Assembly: GCA_958295865.1 (NCBI GenBank)
Contig: CATQHF010000001.1
Coordinates: forward strand, 682,001-746,000
From: an uncultured Dehalococcoidia bacterium
GTDB lineage: Bacteria > Chloroflexota > Dehalococcoidia > Lucifugimonadales > JADFKI01
DNA: 64,000 nucleotides
Reading direction: 5' to 3'
Shown here: one piece after another, positions 53,133 through 61,563 of the stretch
How the letters are laid out: each line of letters starts with the position of its first letter
Numbering within the stretch: the first letter of the stretch is position 1
Notes under the pieces: model-generated
The model's input: the letters and a program-made list of their open reading frames with translations, nothing else
What the model was told of the DNA's origin: nothing
Database searches by the model: none
Translations under genes and position numbers: made by a program

Positions 53133-56100
53133 ATGACTACCAAATTCTTTGAGCATCCGATACTGAACTCGCCCTATGAACATCCGAGCCGACACTGGGA
53201 ATTGGCGGACGGCATTCCCACGGATCGGATTGTCGAGGGGCGGCGTCAGTCGGAGTACATTACGCCCGTGCCGCCTGCCCGTCGTCAGGCTTCCGCACAG
53301 GGCGCGATGGCTCTGGGGGTGTCGGAGATTTCCGATGAGCGGCAGGAGTACGATCCTACGCCTATCATCAACGACATTCGCCGCCGTGTGGATGCTTGGC
53401 GCAGTCTTCCCAACCCGAACCAGTGGGGCGTAACGCCTGAAACGGCGCGGCTTCTTCAGTATTGGCGGCGCGCTGACTTTCAGGGCATTCGTCCCTTTTT
53501 CTGTCAGGTTGAGGCCGTGGAGACGATAGTCTGGCTCACAGAAGTGGCGGGGATGCTTCGCGGCAGCGCATCGCGCGCGGAGTTTCAGAGCATACACAGC
53601 CATATCAGGAACTCCAACGCGCAGTCCAACCCGGAACTGCTGCGCCTCGCCCTGAAGATGGCGACCGGCGCGGGCAAGACGACCGTGATGGCGATGCTCA
53701 TCGCTTGGCAGACTATAAACGCGGTTCGCTACCCGCAGCGGCAGAACTTCACCAAAGGGTTTTTGATAGTAACGCCGGGCATCACCATCCGCGACAGGCT
53801 GCGTTCACTCCACCCCAACGACCCGGAGAACTACTATGAGCGGCGCAACCTCGTGCCGCAGGACATGCTGGGCGACATCAAGCAGGCGCGGGTCGTCATC
53901 ACCAATTACCACTCATTTCAGTTGCGCGAGAGGGAGAACATCGCCTCGAACACACGGAGGCTGCTGCAAGGACGGGATGGGCAGCCGCTAGAGACCAAAG
54001 AGAGTGAAGGGCAGATGCTCCGACGAGCGATGCCCGAACTGATGGGGTTGAAGAACATCTTGGCGCTCAACGACGAAGCCCACCACTGCTATCGAGAAAA
54101 GCCGCCGGAGGATTCGGAGGAGCGCAAGATTGAAGGGGAGGAGAGGGCGGAAGCCAGAAAGAACGCGGAAGCCGCTCGAGTCTGGATTTCGGGCATCGAG
54201 GCGGTCAAGCGCAACATTGGGGTTCGCTGTGTTCTGGACTTGTCGGCTACGCCGTTCTTCCTGCGCGGCTCAGGCTATGCCGAGGGTACGCTCTTTCCGT
54301 GGACGGTCAGCGACTTCTCGCTGATGGACGCCATCGAATCGGGCATCGTGAAAATCCCGCGAGTGCCCGTGTCCGATAACCTCGCGGGTGGAAGCGATCC
54401 GGTGTACAGGAACCTCTGGGAGCGTATCAGAAACAGGCTGCCGCGCGCGGGGCGCAGGCTGGCGGGCAACCTTGACCCCAGAAACCTGCCGCCCGAGCTT
54501 ATATCTGCCCTTCAAGCCCTGTATGGGCATTACGATAAGAGATTCCAACTTTGGGAGGACGCGAACATCGGAGTTCCCCCCGTCTTCATCATCGTTTGCA
54601 ACAACACCGCCACCTCCAAGCTCATCTATGATTTCGTGTCGGGATTTGAGCGGGAAGGCGCGGACGGAAGTCTTGGCACGGAGTTCTTAGGACAGTTTCG
54701 CCTGTTCTCGAACTATGACGATGACGGGAAGCGCAGGGCGCTTCCAAGAACGCTGCTCATCGACAGCGAGCAGCTGGAATCGGGCGATGCGCTGTCCAAG
54801 GACTTCCGCGCTATTGCCGCGGACGCGATTGAGCGCTTCCGAAGGGAGCGGGTGCAGCGCAGCGGCGATCCCCGTTCCGCAGAAAACATCTCTGATCAGG
54901 AGTTGCTGCGCGAGGTGATGAACACCGTTGGCAAGCCCGGGCAGCTCGGCGAGGGCATTCGCTGCGTGGTATCGGTCTCGATGCTCACGGAGGGCTGGGA
55001 CACCAACACCGTTACGCATATCCTCGGGGTGCGCGCTTTCGGAACGCAATTGCTGTGCGAGCAGGTCGTCGGGCGCGCGCTGCGCCGCCAGTCTTATGAC
55101 TTGAATGAGGAAGGGCTTTTCGATGTGGAGTATGCGGATGTGCTGGGCATTCCGTTTGACTTCACCGCCGCGCCTGTGGTCGCGCCTCCCGTCGCGCCCA
55201 AGCCAACCGTGCGCGTGCATGCGGTCAGCCCTGAGCGCGACCGCTTGGAGATTGAATTTCCGCGCGTTATGGGCTATCGGGTGGAGCTTCCCGACGAGCG
55301 CATCGCCGCCGACTTCAACGAGGATTCGGCGCTTGAGCTCACGCCCGATATGGTGGGGCCTTCCCAGACCAGCAATTACGGCATCATCGGCGAGGGCGTG
55401 GAACTCAGTATGGAGCATCTCGAAAAGACGCGCCGCCAGACGATTGTGTTTGAACTCGCCAAGCATGTCCTGGAGGCTTACCTGCGCGAACCCGGCGAGT
55501 CGCCTCGGATGCACCTTTTTCAGCAGGTGCGCGATGTCGCCGGCGAGTGGTTCGACGGCTATCTCAGATGTTACGGCGGCACCTATCCCGCGCAGCTGCT
55601 GTACCGCGAGATTGCGGACAGAGCGGCGCAGCGCATCAAGGTCGCTATCGACGATGCCTCGCGTCGCCTGAACCCGAACGGCGCGGAGATCATCAAGGCG
55701 GCGCTCGACCCGTACACGCCCACCGGCTCCACCCGTTTCGTCAACTTCACCACATCCAAGGCGCTGCGGTGGCAGACGGACGCGGGTAAGTGTCATATCA
55801 ACTGGGCCGTTTGCGACAGCGAATGGGAGGTTGAGTTCTGCCGCTTGGTTGAAAGACACCCGCGCGTGGTGTCGTATGTGAAGAACCAGGGGATGGGCTT
55901 CGAAGCGCCGTACAAGACGGGTTCCGCATCCAAGACCTACATACCCGATTTCATAGTGCGGATTGACGATGGCGGCGGCGACGACGACCTGCTGAATATC
56001 GTTTTGGAGGTCAAGGGTTTCCGCTATGAGGATGTTAGGGACAAGTCGAACACGATGCGTTCCTACTGGATACCGGGCGTCAACAACCTGAAGGCATACG

Positions 56101-56288
56101 GGCGCTGGGCGTTCCACGAATTCACGCCATCGATCTATGAGATGCAGGATGAGTTTGACGATGTTGTCAAGCAGGCGATAGTGCGGCGATACGACACATT
56201 GGACTTCAAAGAAATGCTTGCCGAGGCTCCGCTGGAAGGGATTGACTTGACCCGTCCACGCTCATTTCCGCGCGATGTGGAGTTTTGA
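53133..56288 (+). CDS. res: Type III restriction endonuclease Res subunit
   Basis: A 1051-residue Res protein, the ATP-dependent translocase/nuclease of a type III system. The SF2 helicase core has Walker A MATGAGKTTVMAML (about residue 176), DEAH in LNDEAHHCY (about 312), motif III DLSATPFF (about 369), SMLTEGWDTNTV (about 618) and motif VI GRALRRQSY (about 648). The C-terminal PD-(D/E)XK domain is visible as YIPDFIVRIDDG...NIVLEVKGFRYED (about 936-965). The protein is full length, with no frameshift. Here res lies upstream of mod and is separated from it by a three-gene cassette, an uncommon order. Confidence 0.93.
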   Translation: MTTKFFEHPILNSPYEHPSRHWELADGIPTDRIVEGRRQSEYITPVPPARRQASAQGAMALGVSEISDERQEYDPTPIINDIRRRVDAWRSLPNPNQWGVTPETARLLQYWRRADFQGIRPFFCQVEAVETIVWLTEVAGMLRGSASRAEFQSIHSHIRNSNAQSNPELLRLALKMATGAGKTTVMAMLIAWQTINAVRYPQRQNFTKGFLIVTPGITIRDRLRSLHPNDPENYYERRNLVPQDMLGDIKQARVVITNYHSFQLRERENIASNTRRLLQGRDGQPLETKESEGQMLRRAMPELMGLKNILALNDEAHHCYREKPPEDSEERKIEGEERAEARKNAEAARVWISGIEAVKRNIGVRCVLDLSATPFFLRGSGYAEGTLFPWTVSDFSLMDAIESGIVKIPRVPVSDNLAGGSDPVYRNLWERIRNRLPRAGRRLAGNLDPRNLPPELISALQALYGHYDKRFQLWEDANIGVPPVFIIVCNNTATSKLIYDFVSGFEREGADGSLGTEFLGQFRLFSNYDDDGKRRALPRTLLIDSEQLESGDALSKDFRAIAADAIERFRRERVQRSGDPRSAENISDQELLREVMNTVGKPGQLGEGIRCVVSVSMLTEGWDTNTVTHILGVRAFGTQLLCEQVVGRALRRQSYDLNEEGLFDVEYADVLGIPFDFTAAPVVAPPVAPKPTVRVHAVSPERDRLEIEFPRVMGYRVELPDERIAADFNEDSALELTPDMVGPSQTSNYGIIGEGVELSMEHLEKTRRQTIVFELAKHVLEAYLREPGESPRMHLFQQVRDVAGEWFDGYLRCYGGTYPAQLLYREIADRAAQRIKVAIDDASRRLNPNGAEIIKAALDPYTPTGSTRFVNFTTSKALRWQTDAGKCHINWAVCDSEWEVEFCRLVERHPRVVSYVKNQGMGFEAPYKTGSASKTYIPDFIVRIDDGGGDDDLLNIVLEVKGFRYEDVRDKSNTMRSYWIPGVNNLKAYGRWAFHEFTPSIYEMQDEFDDVVKQAIVRRYDTLDFKEMLAEAPLEGIDLTRPRSFPRDVEF

Positions 56289-56358
56289 TGTTCCTTTTAG
56301 ACACCGACATAATATCAAAGGATTGGGAGTAACGCCGCTTAACCCGTTCAGTTGACTT

Positions 56359-56460
56359 GATAGCGTTTCCATTCAGATGGTCTGACCAAGTTTCACCCCC
56401 ATCCTAACCTTCCCCCTTGATGGGGGAAGGGACTTTAACCACCCAAAAGGAAACTCTAAC
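56359..56460. mobile_element. MITE-like element with variant termini between AGTTGACTT/CGTTGACTT repeats
   Basis: The left end GATAGCGTTTCCATT matches the inverted right end GTTAGAGTTTCCTTT at 12 of 15 bases. GTTGACTT occurs just outside both ends (56351-56358 and 56461-56468). The core is the same CACCCCCATCCTAACCTTCC hairpin arm as the AGAAAAT family, so the core seems to be carried by different termini. It sits just upstream of the small-protein promoter. Confidence 0.55.
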
Positions 56461-56482
56461 GTTGACTTACGACTTACACCAC

Positions 56483-56511
56483 TTGTTGATTGAGTATGCG
56501 TTTGGTATATT
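56483..56511 (+). promoter_or_regulatory. Promoter of the small-protein/DUF2335 unit
   Basis: TTGTTG (56483-56488), a 17-base spacer and TATATT (56506-56511), then ACAAGGAAGCAGTGC directly ahead of ATG 56553. The sequence from CTTGTTGA to the ribosome site is repeated ahead of the paralogue at 57623. Confidence 0.55.
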
Positions 56512-56552
56512 AAGATATACATTGTATTCATACACATACAAGGAAGCAGTGC

Positions 56553-56888
56553 ATGAAGGCGACAAGCATAGGGAGGAATAGACGCGGGAGGCGCATCATC
56601 TACGCCCGCCCTTCGTTTCTTGAAGGGATGGCGCGGGTGATGGACATAGGCGGTACGCTGAACGAGTACCACATACCCGGTTTGAAAGACTTACGCGCGG
56701 GGCGCGCGCCCAAGATAAGTGTTCCTCCGGCGGCCGGGTGGGATGCGGATGTGGAGGCTCTGCGGAGCGACTGGATTGTGGTGGGGCAGTGCCTCCGTGA
56801 AGCGATGGGGGAGTATGGCGGGAGCATTCAGCGAACCGATGTAGGCGCTTGCGCCGTCGGGGATGAGCAGGCTAATGAGAGAAGCTGA
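56553..56888 (+). CDS. Small hypothetical protein A (RPSFLEGMARVMD family)
   Basis: A 111-residue protein of unknown function. It shares with the 57623 protein the blocks YARPSFLEGMARVMDIGGTLNEY (A) / YARPSFLEGMARVMDMGNTLNEY (B), and DW-I-VG...AMG-YG/E. A has an extra middle (GLKDLRAGRAPKISVPPAAG) and a longer C-terminus that overlaps the DUF2335 gene by 26 bases. AAGGAAG supports ATG 56553. Its position between res and mod, and its paralogue on the other side of DUF2335, suggest a linked function. Confidence 0.68.
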   Translation: MKATSIGRNRRGRRIIYARPSFLEGMARVMDIGGTLNEYHIPGLKDLRAGRAPKISVPPAAGWDADVEALRSDWIVVGQCLREAMGEYGGSIQRTDVGACAVGDEQANERS

Positions 56889-57381
56889 TGAGTCCGGCGC
56901 GAGTTCGGAGAATGTGCCTGCACAGCCTGCGCCGCAGACAGACGCTGGCGCGCGCCAGCGGCAGATGGTCGGAAGGGTAGAGGCTGTAGAGTCCGTTTGG
57001 GCAGGGCCGCTTCCTGCGCCTGAAGATTTTCGGCAGTATGAAGAGACACTTCCCGGCGCTGCCGAGCGTATCCTGACGATGGCTGAAAATCAGCAACGGC
57101 ATCGGATGAGTCATGAGAATTCGGCCCTTGAGTTGGATAAGTTTTCGTTAGAAACGGCGAAGTCTAATCTCGCCAAGGATGCCGCGCGAAGTACTTGGGG
57201 GATGGCGCTGGCGTTCATTCTGGGTATGACAGGTCTTGGGTGTAGCACATTTCTCGCTGCTATCGACCGATGGGAAGCAGGTTTACCCTTAGGTCTGGCG
57301 ATTATTGCCAGTCTTGTTGGCGCTTTCATACACAGCGTTAAAACAAGACGAGACGAGCGCCGCGAACTCGAATCCGAATAA
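56863..57381 (+). CDS. DUF2335-family predicted membrane protein
   Basis: A 172-residue protein. The N-terminus is disordered and Pro/Ala-rich. The diagnostic DUF2335 region is AGPLPAPEDFRQYEETLPGAAERILTMAENQQRHR (about residues 46-80), followed by a short coiled coil (NSALELDKFSLETAKSN) and two membrane helices (about 111-131 and 140-160) before a charged tail. The role of DUF2335 proteins is not established. The start overlaps the end of protein A (ATG 56863 or 56875), so translation is probably coupled. Confidence 0.78.
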   Translation: MSRLMREADESGASSENVPAQPAPQTDAGARQRQMVGRVEAVESVWAGPLPAPEDFRQYEETLPGAAERILTMAENQQRHRMSHENSALELDKFSLETAKSNLAKDAARSTWGMALAFILGMTGLGCSTFLAAIDRWEAGLPLGLAIIASLVGAFIHSVKTRRDERRELESE

Positions 57382-57424
57382 TATCAAAGGGTTGGGAATA
57401 CCGCTTAACCCATTCGGTTGACTG

Positions 57425-57522
57425 AGAAACTTGCATTAGTATAGTTAGCCGTCGATGGGCAAGCATTTTCACCCCCATCCTAACCTTCCCCCTCATGGGG
57501 GAAGGGACTAATGCAATTTTCT
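57425..57522. mobile_element. MITE-like element, AGAAAAT family, 98 bp
   Basis: Termini are AGAAACTTGCATTAGT (57425-57440) and ACTAATGCAATTTTCT (57507-57522), inverted with one mismatch. The interior has TAGCCGTCGATGGGCAAGCA and the CCTTCCCCC/GGGGGAAGG hairpin. A clean target duplication is not visible. It occupies the same position relative to protein B as the 56359 element does relative to protein A. Confidence 0.7.
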
Positions 57523-57536
57523 CGACTTACACGCAC

Positions 57537-57567
57537 TTGTTGACTGAGTATGCGTTTGTGATATATC
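57537..57567 (+). promoter_or_regulatory. Duplicated promoter ahead of small protein B
   Basis: CTTGTTGACTGAGTATGCGT repeats the region at 56482 almost exactly. TTGACT (57540-57545) and TATATC (57562-57567) are 16 bases apart. ACAAGGAAGCAGTGCATG follows as in the first copy, but that ATG (57606) reads only ten codons. Confidence 0.5.
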
Positions 57568-57622
57568 AGTGGCATACTCTGTCAGATACATACAAGGAAG
57601 CAGTGCATGAAAGGGGGAACAG

Positions 57623-57838
57623 ATGGAGGAGATGTATAGCGACTTCCTGTATGCAAGGCCGTCTTTCTTGGAAGGAATGGCTAGGGTAATGGATATGGGA
57701 AACACTCTGAACGAATACAACACCTTTGAGACGGGGGAGGAAGCAGACTACACCGCTCTCCTGATGGACTGGATAGCGGTTGGGCGGGATATGCAAGCCG
57801 CTATGGGGCAGTATGAACTGGAAGAAATTTCGGATTAG
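57623..57838 (+). CDS. Small hypothetical protein B (RPSFLEGMARVMD family)
   Basis: A 71-residue paralogue of protein A: YARPSFLEGMARVMDMGNTL then NEYNTFETGEEADY and LLMDWIAVGRDMQAAMGQYE. It lacks A's middle insertion and C-terminal extension and looks like the more compact form of the family. The start ATG 57623 is preceded by GGGGGAAC. The ATG matching protein A's start (57606) runs out of frame, so a small indel has moved initiation. No membrane segment. Confidence 0.68.
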   Translation: MEEMYSDFLYARPSFLEGMARVMDMGNTLNEYNTFETGEEADYTALLMDWIAVGRDMQAAMGQYELEEISD

Positions 57839-57899
57839 TTGGCAGCAGCAAACTAAACGATGAGCAAACCAAACGGAATGGAACAACGACGAGCTGGGA

Positions 57900-57925
57900 A
57901 TCAGCCTGCGAAACCGCAGGCTGAT
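57900..57925 (+). terminator. Hairpin between small protein B and mod
   Basis: An 11-bp perfect stem, ATCAGCCTGCG/CGCAGGCTGAT, with an AAAC tetraloop. No T-run follows (GTTCGTTTGG), so it may be a processing or attenuation stem instead of a terminator. Confidence 0.5.
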
Positions 57926-57984
57926 GTTCGTTTGGCGCGGTCAAGAGTGATTAACATACCCGCAATCCGACAGGGAGAATAGAA

Positions 57985-60900
57985 ATGCCACGCCGCGCAC
58001 GACGACAACAGCCTACTGAGGTTGCTACGCTTGTTCATTCGGATGATTCGCGGGCGAATATACCGTCGGCGGAGATGGAGCCTGTGATGGGGAGCGCGGA
58101 GCGGGAGCCGGTGCGGGTGGGTTATGCGCGGCGCAATCGCGACCTGGACCCGCAGCTGGTGTGGCGCGGCAAGGATGAGCAGGACTTGGATGATCTCATC
58201 GTGCCTGCGCCGACGCTGTTTATTCAGGAGAAGGTGCATCCCAAAGTTCTTGTCGACGACTTGATGCGCCTTTCCAAGAACGGGGAGCGGCGGGACGAGT
58301 ATCAGCCTGACTTGTTCGCGGACTTCAACGGGCTGCATGATGCGGACGCGCGCACCGAGTTCTATCGGCACGAGCAGAACTGGAGCAACCGCATGATTTT
58401 GGGCGACAGCCTTCAGGTGATGGCGTCGCTGTCGGAGCGCGAGGGCTTGCGCGGCAAGGTGCAGTGCATCTACATCGATCCGCCGTATGGCATCCGCTTC
58501 AACTCCAACTTCCAGTGGTCGACGACGAGCCGCGATGTGCGGGACGGTAACGTCAGGCATATCACGCGCGAGCCGGAGCAGGTGAGGGCGTACAGGGACA
58601 CATGGCGCGACGGCATCCATTCGTATCTGTCGTATCTGCGCGACCGCCTCACCGTGGCGCGCGACCTGCTGACGGAGAGCGGCAGTGTTTTTGTGCAAAT
58701 CGGCGATGAGAATGTGCATCGGGTCAGGGCGGTGCTGGATGAGATTTTTGGCGACGATAATTTCATCAGTACAATCAATTTCCGAAAGACCGTAGCGCAA
58801 ACTTCTGTACTGCTATCGACGAACAACGATTGTTTGTTGTGGTATGCCAAAGATGCGGAATCTGTCAAGTATCGCAGGCTGTTACTGGAAAGGAATCTTG
58901 CGGACTCTTTCAATGCAAAGTTTCAATGGTTGGAAAAGTCTAACGGTGAGGAAATCCGTCTCTCAAAAGCGTCTCAGACCGAGATCGATGCCGGCAGGAT
59001 TTTTGCGAAAGATGGTTTGGATTCACAAACAGGAACGGAGAATTCAAGGTTCCCCGTCGAATTCAAGAATCTACAGCAAATTCCTAACGGCAGTAGAGGT
59101 TGGCGCACGTCTCGGTACGGCTTTGAAAATCTGAAAAAGGCTAACAGGTTAACCACATCCCCGTCTCAAATCCTTTATAAAAGATATTTCAGTGACAACA
59201 CGCACACCAGTTTTACTAATAACTGGCACGACACAATGAACAGCTTTGAAGTCAAGCAGTATGTTGTCCAAACAAATATCCTTGTCATCCAGCGTTGCAT
59301 CTTGATGGCGACTGACCCGGGCGATTTGGTTCTCGACCCGACTTGCGGCAGTGGGACTACGGCGTATGTTGCGGAGCAGTGGGGGAGGCGCTGGATTACG
59401 ATAGACACCTCGCGGGTGGCGTTGGCGCTTGCGCGGGCGCGAATTATGGGGGCGCGCTACCCGTACTATCTGCTTGCGGACAGCGCGGAGGGGCAGCGGA
59501 AGGATGCGGAAGTTCGGCGGCGCGAGCCGTCGGATGCGCCCACTTACGAAAATATCCGTCAGGGTTTCGTCTATGAGCGCGTGCCGCACATCACGCTGCG
59601 GGACATCGCCAACAACGCGGAGATAGATGTGATATGGGACGGCTTCCGGCAGACGCTGGAGCCGCTGCGGGATGAGCTCAACTTTGCGCTAGGGCAGTCT
59701 TGGGAGGAGTGGGAGATACCGCGCGATGCGGATGACGGATGGGATGTTGGCGTCAAGAAGGTTCACGCGGACTGGTGGAAGGGGCGCATAGCGCGGCAGC
59801 GGGAACTTGACGCTTCTATCGCCGCCAACGCCGAGTTCGAGTATCTGTACGACAAGCCTTATGTGGCGCGGCGCAAGGTGCGCGTGGCGGGCCCGTTCAC
59901 GGTGGAGAGCCTGTCGCCGCACCGCGTCATAGTCGCGGGCGCTAAGGTGGCGGAATCGGGCGCGGGGTATCGGTACGACGGGGATGTGCCGGAGCGCGAT
60001 TTCGCCGCGCTGATGCTGGACAACCTGAGGACTTCGGGCGTGCAGCAGTCGCAGAAGGCGGACAAGATCGAGTTCACCGCCGTCACGGGCTGGCCGGGCA
60101 AGTACATCTGCGCCGAGGGCAGATATATGGAGGGCGAGACGGAGCGTCGGGCGGGCATCTTCATAGGGCCGGAGTTCGGCACGGTGTCGCGCGCCGATTT
60201 GAGCGCCGCCGGGCGTGAGGCGGGAGAGGCGAGGTTCGATGCGCTGATAGCGTGCGCCTTCAGCTACGACGCGCACTCCACCAGCCTGAACAGGCTGGGC
60301 GCGCTGCCGATACTCAAGGCGCGGATGAACGCGGACTTGCACATGGCGGAGACGCTGAAGAACGACAGCAGAGGCAACCTGTTCGTCATCTTCGGGGAGC
60401 CGGATATTGCGGTGGCTAGTGAAGAGTGGCTAGTGGATAGTCTGGGGAACCGGGTTGCGCCTTATGACATCTTTAAGCTCGTATCGGGACTTGATAGTTT
60501 GGCAGAAATCGATGGACTTGACAGTGAGGATTTACGCGCTTACGCGGACATTTCCTGCCGAAGAGCGGTATGGGATCGTCTCACAGATGCGACGGGCGGC
60601 GGCATCGATTCCGGCGAACATCGCGGAGGGACAAGCGAGGCGCACGTCGGGGGAGTTTCTACAATCGCTTGGCATTGCGCGCGGCTCGCCGGTGGAACTG
60701 GAAACCTTTCTGATTTTGTCCGAAAGGCTGGGGCTGACCGAGCCGGGCAGATCCGCGAACTTGTTGAGCGACTGCGCCGAGATCAACAAGATGCTGCACG
60801 CTCTGATGCGAACGCTATCCGCTCGCCGCTGACCACCGCTCACTACTCGCAAGTCAAAATCAGGGGGGTGGACATCTACCATCCGGCGACGGGGCAGGTG

Positions 60901-61179
60901 CGGAGCGACGATACGGATGGGATAGCCTGCTGGTTCGTGGATACCGATTACAACGAAGAGAGCTTTTTTGTGCGCCACGCTTACTTTCTCGGCTCCGGGG
61001 ATCCCTATAAGGCGCTCAAGACGACGCTGAAGTCGGAGATAAATGTGGAAGCGTGGGCGACGCTGCGAAGCGACACGTCGCGCGCCTTCCCGCGCCCGGC
61101 GTCGGGGCGCATCGCGGTTAAGGTTATCAATCACTTGGGGGATGAGGTGATGAAGGTGGTGGGCGGAATTAGGAATTAA
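57985..61179 (+). CDS. mod: Type III DNA methyltransferase Mod subunit, interrupted in frame by a nested gene
   Basis: A 1064-residue Mod protein that methylates adenine and gives specificity to Res. Motif IV is YIDPPYGIRFNSNF (about residue 163) and motif I LDPTCGSGTTAYVAEQWGRR (about 450); the specificity domain between them (about 250-435) is AT-richer than its flanks, as if swapped. The C-terminal VKIRGVDIYHPATGQVRSDD and ACWFVDTDYNEESFFVRHAYF follow an anomalous segment of about 145 residues (about 811-955). That segment reads through the nested four-helix-bundle gene (60464-60832) in another frame. The last codons (GGIRN) lie in the R4 repeat. Whether the enlarged Mod is active is uncertain. 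Confidence 0.88.
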   Translation: MPRRARRQQPTEVATLVHSDDSRANIPSAEMEPVMGSAEREPVRVGYARRNRDLDPQLVWRGKDEQDLDDLIVPAPTLFIQEKVHPKVLVDDLMRLSKNGERRDEYQPDLFADFNGLHDADARTEFYRHEQNWSNRMILGDSLQVMASLSEREGLRGKVQCIYIDPPYGIRFNSNFQWSTTSRDVRDGNVRHITREPEQVRAYRDTWRDGIHSYLSYLRDRLTVARDLLTESGSVFVQIGDENVHRVRAVLDEIFGDDNFISTINFRKTVAQTSVLLSTNNDCLLWYAKDAESVKYRRLLLERNLADSFNAKFQWLEKSNGEEIRLSKASQTEIDAGRIFAKDGLDSQTGTENSRFPVEFKNLQQIPNGSRGWRTSRYGFENLKKANRLTTSPSQILYKRYFSDNTHTSFTNNWHDTMNSFEVKQYVVQTNILVIQRCILMATDPGDLVLDPTCGSGTTAYVAEQWGRRWITIDTSRVALALARARIMGARYPYYLLADSAEGQRKDAEVRRREPSDAPTYENIRQGFVYERVPHITLRDIANNAEIDVIWDGFRQTLEPLRDELNFALGQSWEEWEIPRDADDGWDVGVKKVHADWWKGRIARQRELDASIAANAEFEYLYDKPYVARRKVRVAGPFTVESLSPHRVIVAGAKVAESGAGYRYDGDVPERDFAALMLDNLRTSGVQQSQKADKIEFTAVTGWPGKYICAEGRYMEGETERRAGIFIGPEFGTVSRADLSAAGREAGEARFDALIACAFSYDAHSTSLNRLGALPILKARMNADLHMAETLKNDSRGNLFVIFGEPDIAVASEEWLVDSLGNRVAPYDIFKLVSGLDSLAEIDGLDSEDLRAYADISCRRAVWDRLTDATGGGIDSGEHRGGTSEAHVGGVSTIAWHCARLAGGTGNLSDFVRKAGADRAGQIRELVERLRRDQQDAARSDANAIRSPLTTAHYSQVKIRGVDIYHPATGQVRSDDTDGIACWFVDTDYNEESFFVRHAYFLGSGDPYKALKTTLKSEINVEAWATLRSDTSRAFPRPASGRIAVKVINHLGDEVMKVVGGIRN
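60464..60832 (+). CDS. S23/IVP-type four-helix-bundle protein nested inside mod (+1 frame)
   Basis: A 122-residue protein with the complete four-helix-bundle/S23 pattern: SSYRDLIVWQKSMDLTVRIY, TFPAEERYGIVSQMRRAAAS, IPANIAEGQARRTSGEFLQS, ARGSPVELETFLILSERLGL and ending NKMLHALMRTL. This family is best known from intervening sequences in 23S rRNA genes and from bAvd of diversity-generating retroelements. It lies wholly within mod but in the +1 frame. ATG 60464 fits the family start. Imperfect inverted sequences (GGATAG at 60435-60440, CTATCC at 60815-60820, with AGTGAAGAGTGGCTAGTGG-like surroundings) bound it. Confidence 0.85.
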   Translation: MTSLSSYRDLIVWQKSMDLTVRIYALTRTFPAEERYGIVSQMRRAAASIPANIAEGQARRTSGEFLQSLGIARGSPVELETFLILSERLGLTEPGRSANLLSDCAEINKMLHALMRTLSARR

Positions 61180-61500
61180 GAATTAGGAATTAAGAATTGG
61201 GTTTGTGTTTGGGGTTGGTGTGGGATGTTTAGCCGTCGATGGGCAAGCGTCGATGGGCAAGCATTTTCGCCCCCATCCTAACCTTCCCCCACAGCGGAAT
61301 TAAGAATTAAGAATTAGGAATTAAGAATTGGGTTTGTGTTTGGGGTTGGTGTGCGGTGTTTAGCGGACTGGTGGACAAGCATTTTCGCCCCCATTCTAAC
61401 CTTCCCCCACAGCGGAATTAAGAATTAAAAATTAGGAATTAAGAATTGGGTTTTGTGTTTAGGGTTGGTGTGCGGTGTTTAGCGGACTAAGGGACTAATG
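61163..61500. repeat. Three tandem units of R4 plus MITE-core fragments
   Basis: GCGGAATTA starts units at 61163, 61294 and 61412 (131 and 118 bp apart). Each has runs of GAATTAAGAATTAGGAATTA, then GGGTTTGTGTTTGGGGTTGG, then CAAGCATTTTCGCCCCCATC and CTAACCTTCCCCCACAGCG. The last unit ends GGGACTAATGCAATTTTCTT, the right terminus of the AGAAAAT MITE family. The first unit contains the mod stop codon. No gene is seen in 61180-61563. Confidence 0.8.
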
Positions 61501-61563
61501 CAATTTTCTTGTCGCTTTAACCTTGCCCAATGGTTTGTGTGCGACTACAATGAAGTATGCAGT

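Noticed and set aside
60464-60832. bAvd-type accessory gene of a diversity-generating retroelement
   Set aside because: The protein is of the same broad four-helix-bundle fold, but no reverse transcriptase and no template/variable repeat pair were seen nearby.
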